A model generated the notes under the pieces. That model searched no databases, was not told the origin of the DNA, and saw only the letters and a program-made list of their open reading frames with translations. Positions 17,430 through 26,323 of a DNA stretch of 64,000 bases are shown here, piece after piece (the stretch's first letter is position 1; each line of letters starts with the position of its first letter). This DNA comes from Nesterenkonia sedimenti (lineage in GTDB: Bacteria > Actinomycetota > Actinomycetes > Actinomycetales > Micrococcaceae), in the NCBI RefSeq assembly GCF_012641515.1, contig NZ_JABAHY010000011.1, positions 22,598 to 86,597 of the forward strand, in the 5' to 3' direction. The translations under genes were made by a program, and so were the position numbers.

Positions 17430-18520
17430 TGTCGGTCTCAGCACCTGGTTCCCTGGCCGGACTGCGCCCCCCTCGGGTCAGCGGCCTGAACTTCACCGCC
17501 GTGGACTTCGAAACGGCAAACGGCTTCCGCGGATCCCCCTGCGCGATCGGCATGGTCAGGGTCCGTGACGGCAATGTGGATGAGCTCTTCTTCAAGCGGA
17601 TGCGTCCCCCACAGGGGTTTGACCGATTCGATCCGCGCAATGTGGACATCCACGGCATCACGGCAGAGCGAGTCGCCGCCGAGCCTCGGTTCGCCGATCT
17701 CTTCGCCCAGATTCGGGAGTTCATCGGTGGTGACACCCTGGTGGCTCATAACGCGACCTTCGACCTCGAGGTCTTCGAATCAGCACTGGAGGTCTCCGGG
17801 TTGAGCTCCCCGGGGCTGCGGGCGCTGTGCTCGGTCCGGTTGGCCCGCGCGGTCTACCAGCTGGAATCCCATGCTCTGCCGGCAGCGGCTGAGGAGGCCG
17901 GATTCCACCTCAAACATCACCACCACGCGCTCTGGGACGCCCGGGCTGCTGCAGCCATCGTCGTCGATATCGCTGAGCGGCAGAAGGCTAACCGGCTCGA
18001 GGATCTCTTCGGCCGGCACTTTATCGAGGCCGAGGAACTGGAAGCCTGGACCCCGCCGCGTGCCTACGAGTCCCGGGCCACCCGGCAGGTCCGGCAGTAT
18101 GAGAAACTCTTCGACGCCCGAACCCCGGATATCAGTGACGATATGCTGCCTGATCTCATGCGTTGGCAGGATGAGGGCAAGAACCTCGCGCCGAATCCCG
18201 ATGCCGACCCCGAGCACCCCTTGCACGGAGAGCATGTGGTCTTCAGCGGCAATCTCGCGATCCCGCGAGCCGATGCCAAGGGCCTGGTGGCAGACCACGG
18301 CGGAAACACCTCCTCGAAGGTCACCGGATCCACCAGTCTGCTGGTCATCGGAGACGGGGTCAGCGCCGAGGACCTCCAGGCAGCCGATCCGGTGCCGCCG
18401 CTGCAGGCCCGCAAAGTCCGCGAGGCCCGCACCCGGATCGAGCGGGGCCAAACCCTGCGGATCATCACCGAACAGGATTTTCAGCAGCTGCTCGGCGAGG
18501 CCTGGCCGATTAAGTCGTAG
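17429..18520 (+). CDS. DEDDh 3'-5' exonuclease with C-terminal BRCT domain
   Basis: 363-residue DnaQ-like exonuclease. The DEDDh residues are visible in NFTAVDFETANGF (Asp, Glu), LVAHNATFDLEVFE (Asp) and HHHALWDARAAAAI (His, Asp). A BRCT domain (about residues 265-335) contains HGEHVVFSGNLAIPRADAKG and KVTGSTSLLVIGDG. This architecture is like the actinobacterial stand-alone epsilon-type exonucleases linked to repair. Its start overlaps the rdgB stop by 1 nt (TAATG), and its 3' end overlaps the convergent ADP-ribosylglycohydrolase-like gene by 11 nt. Confidence 0.9.
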   Translation: MSVSAPGSLAGLRPPRVSGLNFTAVDFETANGFRGSPCAIGMVRVRDGNVDELFFKRMRPPQGFDRFDPRNVDIHGITAERVAAEPRFADLFAQIREFIGGDTLVAHNATFDLEVFESALEVSGLSSPGLRALCSVRLARAVYQLESHALPAAAEEAGFHLKHHHHALWDARAAAAIVVDIAERQKANRLEDLFGRHFIEAEELEAWTPPRAYESRATRQVRQYEKLFDARTPDISDDMLPDLMRWQDEGKNLAPNPDADPEHPLHGEHVVFSGNLAIPRADAKGLVADHGGNTSSKVTGSTSLLVIGDGVSAEDLQAADPVPPLQARKVREARTRIERGQTLRIITEQDFQQLLGEAWPIKS

Positions 18521-19136
18521 CGGCCTTCCAGCGCTTGACGAGATCCTCGACGACGACGCCCAAGAGCTGGTGCCGGGGCCCCGCCTCCTCCGGAGCAGGC
18601 CTCAGCGTGGCCCGTCGTCGGGCCTCTTCCCGCAGCTGGGGGTGGCCATGAGTGAGGCAGATGGCTTCCTCAGCCCAGTCCTGCCGCAGCTGGTCATCTA
18701 CATAGGGGGCCAGGCTGATCGGCAGCACCCGGGTGAGGGCCGCATCTTCCTGAGCCTCCGGCTGGGCGGGTTCAGCCCGAGTGCCCATGGCGCCACTGGC
18801 CAGTCCGGCTAGCGACGACTCAGCGGATCCGGGAACGATCTCAGCGCCACCGGAGCTCAGGATCAGCCCCAGGGCGTGGTCCGTGGGCCGAGCCACCGGT
18901 TCAGGTGCGCCGGCGGGGAAAGCCCCGGTGATCAGCCGGTGCCAGCGCAGCGCTCCCAGCCACATGCTCGCAGCAGGATCGGCACCGGTGCCCTCCTTGG
19001 CCCACTGCATAACTTCCAGGAGCCCGTCGGCCAGGCACAGGGCCAGCAGCGACTCCGCATGCACCGGCTGGCCCTCAGCCGGCAGCAGCCCCAGCATCGC
19101 CGGTTCGAATGCGGCGATCAGCTCCTCATCTGTCAC
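18510..19136 (-). CDS. Shortened ADP-ribosylglycohydrolase-like protein
   Basis: 208-residue protein that resembles the middle part of ADP-ribosylglycohydrolases: LLALCLADGLLEVMQWAKEG, ASMWLGALRWHRLITG and later EEAICLTHGHPQLREEA. Family members are usually 300 residues or more. The N-terminal GxxxGDAxG and TDDT metal-binding segments are absent, and the C-terminal metal motif is missing too. It may be a decaying gene or a non-catalytic relative. It is convergent with the exonuclease gene and divergent from sbcD. Confidence 0.55.
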   Translation of the reverse strand: MTDEELIAAFEPAMLGLLPAEGQPVHAESLLALCLADGLLEVMQWAKEGTGADPAASMWLGALRWHRLITGAFPAGAPEPVARPTDHALGLILSSGGAEIVPGSAESSLAGLASGAMGTRAEPAQPEAQEDAALTRVLPISLAPYVDDQLRQDWAEEAICLTHGHPQLREEARRRATLRPAPEEAGPRHQLLGVVVEDLVKRWKAATT

Positions 19137-19236
19137 ACCAAAGCCCCTTCATCTCTACGGTGGAGTCTCGAATTCACCCCATAAGAGTAGACGTGGGAAC
19201 CTGGCCGTGTCCTCTGCGGGGCATATCGTGGAGAAC

Positions 19237-20430
19237 ATGAAGATTCTGCACACTTCAGACTGGCATCTGGGCCGAGGCTTCCACGGGACCTCGCTGCGCG
19301 AGGAACAGACCGAGATGCTCAGCAGACTCTGCGCTGAGGTGGAAGAACAGCAGATTGATCTCGTCCTGGTCGCCGGGGATGTCTATGACCGGGCGCTGCC
19401 ACCGGAATGGGCGGTGAAACTGCTCGATGACACCCTCTACAGCCTCATCCAGGCAGGAGCCCAGGTGGTGGTGACACCAGGCAACCATGACTCCGCCCAG
19501 CGGCTGGGATTCACCTCCCGGCTGACCACTGCCGCCGGTGTGCATCTGCGCACCCAATTAGCCGATGCCTGGACCCCGGTGTCCTTCACCCAGGAGGACG
19601 GCAGCCAGCTGCTGGTCTACGGTGTGCCCTATCTGGAACCACAGCTGTGTGCAGAGGAGCTCGGTCTCCAGAAGGCCCACCACACCTCAGTGATGACCGA
19701 GGTGCTGAACCGGATACGTCAGGACGCCGCAGACCGGGGCGAATCTGCCACCACAGTGGTGATGGCCCATCTCTTTGCGGCCCGGGGAATCGCCAGCGAA
19801 TCCGAACGCAATATCGGTGCCCCGGCAGTTCCGGAGGAGTCCCTGGATCACCACGAGGAGACTGTCGGGGGACTGGCCGTGGTGCCCCTGGAGCTCTTCG
19901 AGGGATTCGACTATGTGGCCCTGGGTCATCTGCATGGCCGGCAGCGGTTGGCCGAGCGCATCCGGTACTCAGGCTCCCCGCTGCGCTACTCCTTCTCAGA
20001 GGAGTCCCAGGGCAAAGGGGCCTGGCTGATCGAATCCACCGAATTAGCAGATCCGGGCTCAGCCATCACTGGGCTGGACTGGCAGATCGGCCGAGAGGTC
20101 AAAAGGCTCAAAGGCGAATTGGACAGCATCCTGGACCCGGCAACCGTTCAGAGGTGGTCCGAGGCCTTCGTGCAGATCACCCTCACCGATGACGAACGGC
20201 CTGAAAGGGCCTATCAGCGCTTGCGCGAGGTCTATCCACACCTCATGCAGTACAGCTACGCCGGAGCGGCTACCCAGCGGGAGGCCACCACCTACTCGAA
20301 GAAGTTCGCCGAAGCTGCCACCGAGCTGGACCTCGTGGCCAGCTTCCTGGACCATGTCAGACACCGCAGCGCCGATGATGAGGAACTCGCCCTGGTGGAG
20401 CAGGCACTGCAGGAGGCGCGCACCGCATGA
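19237..20430 (+). CDS. sbcD: Exonuclease SbcCD, nuclease subunit D
   Basis: Mre11-like nuclease subunit that with SbcC opens hairpins and processes protein-blocked DNA ends. It has 397 residues from the ATG at 19237 (MKILHTSDWHLGRGFHG); an in-frame extension from 18781 runs through the opposite-strand gene and is rejected. The metal motifs TSDWHLG, VAGDVYDRALP, VTPGNHDS and ALGHLHGRQ are intact. It overlaps sbcC by 4 nt (ATGA). Confidence 0.97.
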   Translation: MKILHTSDWHLGRGFHGTSLREEQTEMLSRLCAEVEEQQIDLVLVAGDVYDRALPPEWAVKLLDDTLYSLIQAGAQVVVTPGNHDSAQRLGFTSRLTTAAGVHLRTQLADAWTPVSFTQEDGSQLLVYGVPYLEPQLCAEELGLQKAHHTSVMTEVLNRIRQDAADRGESATTVVMAHLFAARGIASESERNIGAPAVPEESLDHHEETVGGLAVVPLELFEGFDYVALGHLHGRQRLAERIRYSGSPLRYSFSEESQGKGAWLIESTELADPGSAITGLDWQIGREVKRLKGELDSILDPATVQRWSEAFVQITLTDDERPERAYQRLREVYPHLMQYSYAGAATQREATTYSKKFAEAATELDLVASFLDHVRHRSADDEELALVEQALQEARTA

Positions 20431-23400
20431 GATTCCACACCCTGAAACTCTGCGCCTTCGGTCCCTTCCCCGGTACGGAGACTGTCGATTTCGATGCCCT
20501 GGGCGCCGACGGGCTGTTCCTGCTGCGCGGCGAAACCGGCTCCGGGAAAACCTCGGTCCTGGATGCGCTGACCTTCGCCCTCTATGGCACAGTTCCCGGG
20601 GAGCGCCGCCCTGACCAGTTGAAATCCCAGCATGCCCCGGCAGACAGGGTGCCCTATGTCGAACTGGAGTTCAGCAGGGGAGAAGACCGGTACCGAATCC
20701 GGCGCCAGGCGGTCTACTGGCGCCCGCCCAAACGTCGTGGAGCCAAACCCCAGCGCGTGGGGGCCGAACTGAGCATCCAACGTCGGACCGACGGCGACTG
20801 GAAGACCCTGCCGGTGCATAAGATCGCCGAGGCCGATGCCGAGCTGGAACAGATCATCGGTTTGAAGGTCCATGAGTTCACCAAAGTGATCCTGCTGCCC
20901 CAGGGCGCCTTCGCCCAACTGCTGCATGCCAATAATGAGACCCGTCGCGAAATCCTGGAGCAGCTCTTCGACATTTGGATCTACAACCGGCTCGAGGCCC
21001 ACCTCTGGGAACAGAAACGTGATGCTGAGGACCTCCTGAACCAGCTGGAGAAGACCATCAGCATCCACACCAGCACGCTTCGGGATTCGGCTGCTGCCCT
21101 ATTGGCTGACCAGGCGCCGCAGACTGATGAGCTCACTGAGGAAGAGCTGATCACTACGGTGACCGAAGCAGCGCACAGCAGACAGCAACAGCTGGCCGAG
21201 GCTGAGAGTACAGCGAAGAAAGCCGCGCAGCAGGCCCGGCAGCAGGCTGAGGACCTCAAGAGCCGGCGGCGGCAGATGCAGCTGTGGGCTGAACATCTCC
21301 GCAGGCTTGAAGACCACCAGAATCAACGAGGTGCTGTGGACCAGGCCCGTCGGCAACTGGCCGAACACCGCGCCGGTCAAAGTGTCCGCGACTGGCTGAG
21401 TGCTGCTGAGAAGGCCGAGACCCGCCACCGGAGTCTGCTCGCAGGTGCAGAGGAAGCTGCCCAACGTGCCCACCAGGTGCTCACCGAGCAGAGTGACATC
21501 GCCAGCACCGAGATCAGCACTGCTATCGAGGAACTCAATGTCCTCCACGCCCGGCTGACCAGTCCGGAGGCCACCGGGGCCGAAACTGAGCACAGCCGGC
21601 TTCTGCAGCAGGCACAGACGGCGAAGAAGGCAGCTGATGAGGCAACCACCCGGGCCGAAGAGATCGCCGCTGAGGTCACCGGACTGCAGAAAACCCAGCA
21701 AGAACTTCAAGAACAGCTGCTGGACCCCGAGGAGCTGGATCAGACACTCGACAGCGCCCGCAGCAGCCTCAGCGGTGCGGAGCAGAAAGTCCAACTGGGC
21801 GGCCAACGCCAGAAGACCCAGCAGGAACTGACCGACCTCAGCGACCGGATCACCACCGCCGAACAGGAAGTCCACGAGGCCGAGGCGGAGTACCGGAGAC
21901 TGTCTGAAGGACACCTGCAGTCCCTGGCCTCTGAACTGGCCGCCCAATTGGAACCAGGATCCCCCTGCCTGGTCTGCGGGTCCACTGAGCACCCCCAGCC
22001 CTTGGAAACCTCACCGGAGACCGTCAGCAGGGACCAGGTGGAGGAGGCAGCTGAAGTCCTCAACCAACGCAGGGGACAGCTGCAGAGCCTGCAGGCCGAG
22101 AAGACCAAAACCGTCACCCGGCTGCAGGAGATTCAGCAGAGTCTCGAGGAGGACGCAGAGACACTCCTGGAGCAGCTGACTGCCGCCGCAGAGACCAGCA
22201 GCACTGCCGTCGAAACTGCGGAAGCTACTCGGACCCAGCAGCACAGACTGCGGCGTGAGGCAGAGCAGGCCGGGCAGAAGCTGACCGAATTGCGCAATCA
22301 GCACACCCAGGCCCTGCACCGCGCCGAGACCCAACAGGCCGAGGCCCACCGGCTCGGTGAAGAAGCTCAAACCCTCCAGGAGAGGATCAACGAGCTCAGA
22401 GCCGAACACCCCAGCATCAGTCAGCGGATCAGCGCCCTGGAGAGTCTGCATAAACACCTGTCTGCGGCCACCCAGCAGGAACAGGAGGCCGCGGCTGCAG
22501 CCAAAGAGGCAGTCAGCGCCCGTGAGGCTGCCGATAAACAACTGGCCGAATCGCCCTTCAGCAGCGCAGCAGAAGTCGACGATTCCCTGTGCACACCTGA
22601 GATCCTGACTGAACTCACCGAGAAGGTAGAGGCCTATGATGCGGCAGCCGAGAGGCTGCGTTACGAGGCCGAGCAGGAGGAATTCCAACAGGGGCGAGAC
22701 CGAACTGAGGCGGGGGAGCAGATTCCCGCATCCGAGGAGGTCGATCAGGTGCTCACCTCAGCCCAGGAGGCGGAGGAGTCACTGGCTCAGCAGCACCGCG
22801 AATACACTGCCTATACGGCGCGTATGGAGAGCCTGGACCGAACCGCTGAGCAGCTGCAGACGGCACTGACCCAACGGGAGACCCAGGCCGGGGAACAGCT
22901 GCGCACTACAGAACTGGCCAAGACTGTGGCCGGTCAGGGGGAGAACGACCTCCGGATGCGCCTGTCCACTTTTGTGCTGGCGGCCCGTCTGGAGAGGGTT
23001 ACCCAGGCCGCAACCCGACACCTGAGCACCATGTCCAGCGGGCGCTACCAACTGCTTTTGGACCCCGATAGGCAACAGCGAGGCCTGCGCGGACTGGATC
23101 TGAAGGTCTTCGACGAATACTCCGGGGAGGAACGACCCGCCGAATCTCTCTCCGGCGGTGAGACCTTTATGACCGCCCTGGCCCTGGCCCTGGGGCTGGC
23201 AGAGATCGTCCAGTCTGAGGCCGGCGGAATCGAACTGGAGAGCCTATTCATCGATGAGGGCTTCGGCTCCCTGGATGAAGAGACTCTCGAGGCCGTGATG
23301 TCGGCCCTCCACACCCTCCAGGGGGAGGGCCGGCAAGTCGGAGTGGTCAGCCATGTCAGCGAGATGCACCAGCAGATCCCAGTGCAGCTGCGCGTGACCA

Positions 23401-23444
23401 AGACTCGCAGCGGATCCCATCTGAAGATGCTGGTGCACCCCTGA
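20427..23444 (+). CDS. sbcC: Exonuclease SbcCD, ATPase subunit C
   Basis: Rad50-like SMC ATPase, 1005 residues. Walker A is LRGETGSGKTSVLDALTFAL (about residues 31-50), the zinc hook is PCLVCGS (about 514-517) at the middle of two long Gln/Glu/Ala-rich coiled coils, the ABC signature is ESLSGGETFMTALALALG (about 905-922), and Walker B is LFIDEGFGSLDEE. The coiled-coil sequence is low-complexity but in one frame throughout. It acts with SbcD and is followed at once (TGATG) by a small membrane protein. Confidence 0.97.
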   Translation: MRFHTLKLCAFGPFPGTETVDFDALGADGLFLLRGETGSGKTSVLDALTFALYGTVPGERRPDQLKSQHAPADRVPYVELEFSRGEDRYRIRRQAVYWRPPKRRGAKPQRVGAELSIQRRTDGDWKTLPVHKIAEADAELEQIIGLKVHEFTKVILLPQGAFAQLLHANNETRREILEQLFDIWIYNRLEAHLWEQKRDAEDLLNQLEKTISIHTSTLRDSAAALLADQAPQTDELTEEELITTVTEAAHSRQQQLAEAESTAKKAAQQARQQAEDLKSRRRQMQLWAEHLRRLEDHQNQRGAVDQARRQLAEHRAGQSVRDWLSAAEKAETRHRSLLAGAEEAAQRAHQVLTEQSDIASTEISTAIEELNVLHARLTSPEATGAETEHSRLLQQAQTAKKAADEATTRAEEIAAEVTGLQKTQQELQEQLLDPEELDQTLDSARSSLSGAEQKVQLGGQRQKTQQELTDLSDRITTAEQEVHEAEAEYRRLSEGHLQSLASELAAQLEPGSPCLVCGSTEHPQPLETSPETVSRDQVEEAAEVLNQRRGQLQSLQAEKTKTVTRLQEIQQSLEEDAETLLEQLTAAAETSSTAVETAEATRTQQHRLRREAEQAGQKLTELRNQHTQALHRAETQQAEAHRLGEEAQTLQERINELRAEHPSISQRISALESLHKHLSAATQQEQEAAAAAKEAVSAREAADKQLAESPFSSAAEVDDSLCTPEILTELTEKVEAYDAAAERLRYEAEQEEFQQGRDRTEAGEQIPASEEVDQVLTSAQEAEESLAQQHREYTAYTARMESLDRTAEQLQTALTQRETQAGEQLRTTELAKTVAGQGENDLRMRLSTFVLAARLERVTQAATRHLSTMSSGRYQLLLDPDRQQRGLRGLDLKVFDEYSGEERPAESLSGGETFMTALALALGLAEIVQSEAGGIELESLFIDEGFGSLDEETLEAVMSALHTLQGEGRQVGVVSHVSEMHQQIPVQLRVTKTRSGSHLKMLVHP

Positions 23445-23938
23445 TGCGACTGCTCTCACTGGTGGCCCGACTCCCAGGAGCACTGCTGCCCTTTGCCGTA
23501 GCACTGGCCACAGTGACCTCAGGAATTTGGCCGGCACTGGCTGCCGCGAGTCTTGCGCTTGCCGGGTTCTTCCTCTCGATCGGATTTACCCGCCTGCTCA
23601 CTCGGTGGGTCCGCTGGCGGAACCTGATGCTGATGAGCACCGTCGGCTATGTGGTGCTGGTGGTGCTGCTGATCGCAGCAGCCGAGCAACAGGCTGTCTG
23701 GACTCCGGCTCTGCTGAGTTTTTTGGGCGGGCTGATCGCCCCGGCGGAACGGGTATGGGAGCCCAATCCACGCCTGGACCGCAGTGCACTCGGTCTGGCC
23801 TTCCTGATCGCCCTCACCTGCGGGATGCTCGAGGTATGGCAGACCGCACTGGTGGCCTCAGGCGTCGCAGCCGCTGTGGCGGTGCCGATCCTGGTGATGC
23901 TGCGCGCAGGTGAGCTCAGCGAGCCAGAAAGCCTGTAA
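23444..23938 (+). CDS. Small integral membrane protein, unknown function
   Basis: 164-residue hydrophobic protein with about five membrane segments (roughly residues 10-45, 62-80, 86-100, 112-128 and 132-152). I recognise no family. Its ATG overlaps the sbcC stop by 1 nt, so it is co-translated with sbcDC, yet a repair link is only positional. Its 3' end overlaps the convergent alpha/beta hydrolase gene by 23 nt. Confidence 0.7.
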   Translation: MRLLSLVARLPGALLPFAVALATVTSGIWPALAAASLALAGFFLSIGFTRLLTRWVRWRNLMLMSTVGYVVLVVLLIAAAEQQAVWTPALLSFLGGLIAPAERVWEPNPRLDRSALGLAFLIALTCGMLEVWQTALVASGVAAAVAVPILVMLRAGELSEPESL

Positions 23939-24704
23939 CAGCAGACTTATAGTCCCGAGCGGTGAGCACATTGACGTGATTGCGTCCCGGGATCTCCACG
24001 AACTGAGCCGGCTGACCGGTCTTCTGGACCAGCTCGGCGAGCTTCTCGGCTCCGGCGGCGATGCCGTCCTTAGATCCGGCGACCACCAGAGTAGGTACGG
24101 CCGGGACCATCTCCTCGGGACGATAGGTGTCATGAGCCAGGGCCAGCCGGAACTCCACCACATGGGGAAGATGCTGATCCGGGAGGGCTGAGGCCACGGT
24201 GATGAACTTCCGGGTGGCCTCATCGGCCGGTTCAGAACCACCGGCAGCCCAGCTGCGGGCCTGGTCGGCGTCGACCTGATACACCTCATCGGAGACCGGG
24301 GAGCCGCCCATGACCAGAGAGGAGACCAGCTGTGGGTAGCGGTGTGCGAACTCCCAGCTGAGCCGAGACCCCATGGAATAGCCGTGCAGATCCACTGCTC
24401 CGCCGGTATCAGTGGCTACCTCAGCGAGATCCGCCAGCACATCGGCAGCCCGCAGCCCGGCGGCGCCGGCATCAACATCGCGAGAAGCGCCGTGGCCGGG
24501 CAGATCCACCGCGATCACACTGCGCCCAGTACCGGCCAAAGGATCCAGCCATCCGGTCTTGACCCAGTTGTAGAGGGTGTTGGAGGCGAATCCATGAACC
24601 AGCAGCACGGGGTTGTTCACCGGCTGCTCATGCCGCCAGAGGTGAACGGTCAGCCCATGCGAGGTCCGGTAAGACTCCGGTGCCGGGTAGCGCAGTGAGG
24701 CCAT
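23916..24704 (-). CDS. Alpha/beta hydrolase
   Basis: 262-residue alpha/beta-hydrolase fold protein. The oxyanion-hole HG is in LVHGFASNTLYNW, the nucleophile elbow GxSxG is LHGYSMGSRLSW, the acid is likely Asp in VAGSKDGIAAG, and the base His is in PGRNHVNVLT. It fits small esterase or hydrolase families; the substrate is unknown. It lies 20 nt downstream of mqo on the same strand and is probably co-transcribed with it. Confidence 0.9.
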   Translation of the reverse strand: MASLRYPAPESYRTSHGLTVHLWRHEQPVNNPVLLVHGFASNTLYNWVKTGWLDPLAGTGRSVIAVDLPGHGASRDVDAGAAGLRAADVLADLAEVATDTGGAVDLHGYSMGSRLSWEFAHRYPQLVSSLVMGGSPVSDEVYQVDADQARSWAAGGSEPADEATRKFITVASALPDQHLPHVVEFRLALAHDTYRPEEMVPAVPTLVVAGSKDGIAAGAEKLAELVQKTGQPAQFVEIPGRNHVNVLTARDYKSAVTGFLAR

Positions 24705-24724
24705 GGAGTTGCTTTTCTGCGGGA

Positions 24725-26221
24725 TCAGTCGTCCAGCTGCAGGGTGCGGCTGGTGGAGGCCACGACCTCTTCGAGCAGCTTGGGGTCCTCGTTGAGCAGC
24801 CGGCCATAGGAGGGCACCATCTGCTCCAGCTTCGGCCGCCAGCCCTCCAGCTGGGAGGGGAAGCAGCGTTCAAGCAGCTTCAGCATGATCGAGGGCGCAG
24901 TGGAGGCACCGGGGGAGGCGCCCAGCAGCCCAGCGATGGAACCGCCGGAGCCGGTGACCAGCTCGGTGCCGAACTGCAGAACGCCCTTGCCCTTTTCGTT
25001 CTTCTTCATCACCTGAACACGCTGACCAGCGGTGATGAGCTCCCACTGGTCACCGACAGCCTCAGGGTAGAAGTCCTGCAGGGCGCCGACCTTCTTCTTG
25101 TGGGACTTGGTGACCTCTTTGACGAGGTAAGTCACCAGGGAGGTGTTGGCGGCGCCGACCTGCATCATCGGCAGCAGGTTATGCGGCCGGACCGAGGAGG
25201 GCAGATCGAAGTAGGAACCGGACTTCAGGAAATTGGTGGAGAAACCGGCGAAGGGGCCGAACATCAGGGAGCGGCGTCCCTCGACGAAACGAGTGTCCAG
25301 ATGCGGTACCGACATCGGCGGGGCACCCACCGAGGCCAGGCCGTAGACCTTCGCGTGATGCTGTTCGGCAACTGCGGAGTCGGTGGCGCGCAGGAACTGT
25401 CCGGAGACCGGGAAGCCGCCGAAGCCCTTGATCTCGTCGATGCCGGAGGCCTGCAGGAGGCTCAGGGCACCGCCGCCGGCGCCGACGAAGACGAACCGCG
25501 CGCTGGCGGTGTACTTCTGGCCACCTGCCTTGTTCTTGACCTTCAGCTCCCAGCGGCCGTCAGTGCCACGGTTGATATTGGTGACCTCGCTGCTGTAGCG
25601 CAGGTCCACACCCTGGGACTCCAGCTGGCCGACCAGCTGACGGGTGATCGCCCCGAAATCGACATCGGTGCCATCGCTGAACTGAGAGGCGGCAACCTTC
25701 TGCTGAGGATCGCGTCCCCCGGTGAGCAGCGGAGCCCATTTGCCGATCTCGTCGAGATCCTCAGTGTGCTCAATATGCGAGAACAGCGGTTCAGCCTTCA
25801 TGGCCTCATAGCGGTCGCGCAGGTACTGGGAGTTCTTATCCCCCCAGACGAAGCTGACATGCGGCAGGGCGTTGATGAAGGTTCGGGGGCTGCCCAGTGT
25901 GCCCTCATCCACCCAGTGCGACCACAGCTGACGGGAGACATGGAACTGCTCGGCGATACCGGCGGCCTTGGCTGTGGAGATGGAGCCATCGGCACCGCGG
26001 GGAGTGTAGTTCAGCTCGCAGTAGGCGGTGTGGCCGGTACCGGCGTTGTTCCAAGGGTCGGAGGATTCCTGTCCGGCGCTGTCGAGCTTCTCAAAGAGCC
26101 CGATCTCCCAGTCCGGCTGTAGCTCCTTCAACAATGCACCAAGGGTGGCCGACATGATGCCGGCCCCAATCAGGATCACATCGAATCGCTGGGATGCATC
26201 AGTCGACGGTGACTCGCTCAC
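24725..26221 (-). CDS. mqo: Malate:quinone oxidoreductase
   Basis: Membrane-associated FAD enzyme that oxidises malate to oxaloacetate and passes electrons to quinone. It has 498 residues from the GTG at 26221, which is preceded by AGGAG at 7 nt; a TTG five codons upstream is less likely. The FAD motif is VILIGAGIMSATLGALL, followed by SDPWNNAGTGHTAYCELNY and GTDVDFGAITRQLV, all family-typical, and the C-terminal SGGSIAGLLGASPGASTAP segment. It is upstream of the alpha/beta hydrolase gene. Confidence 0.97.
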   Translation of the reverse strand: MSESPSTDASQRFDVILIGAGIMSATLGALLKELQPDWEIGLFEKLDSAGQESSDPWNNAGTGHTAYCELNYTPRGADGSISTAKAAGIAEQFHVSRQLWSHWVDEGTLGSPRTFINALPHVSFVWGDKNSQYLRDRYEAMKAEPLFSHIEHTEDLDEIGKWAPLLTGGRDPQQKVAASQFSDGTDVDFGAITRQLVGQLESQGVDLRYSSEVTNINRGTDGRWELKVKNKAGGQKYTASARFVFVGAGGGALSLLQASGIDEIKGFGGFPVSGQFLRATDSAVAEQHHAKVYGLASVGAPPMSVPHLDTRFVEGRRSLMFGPFAGFSTNFLKSGSYFDLPSSVRPHNLLPMMQVGAANTSLVTYLVKEVTKSHKKKVGALQDFYPEAVGDQWELITAGQRVQVMKKNEKGKGVLQFGTELVTGSGGSIAGLLGASPGASTAPSIMLKLLERCFPSQLEGWRPKLEQMVPSYGRLLNEDPKLLEEVVASTSRTLQLDD

Positions 26222-26323
26222 TGCAGGGCTCCTCAAGAGTTTTGACTACGGGCAAGGATTCGGCTTTGACTCTACCGCCGCGGGTCACCGGTGAAGAAAT
26301 TCAAGACGACGCCGCAGCTGACC

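Noticed and set aside
24680..26122. Long plus-strand open frame opposite mqo
   Set aside because: Antisense to mqo, repetitive composition and no recognisable fold.
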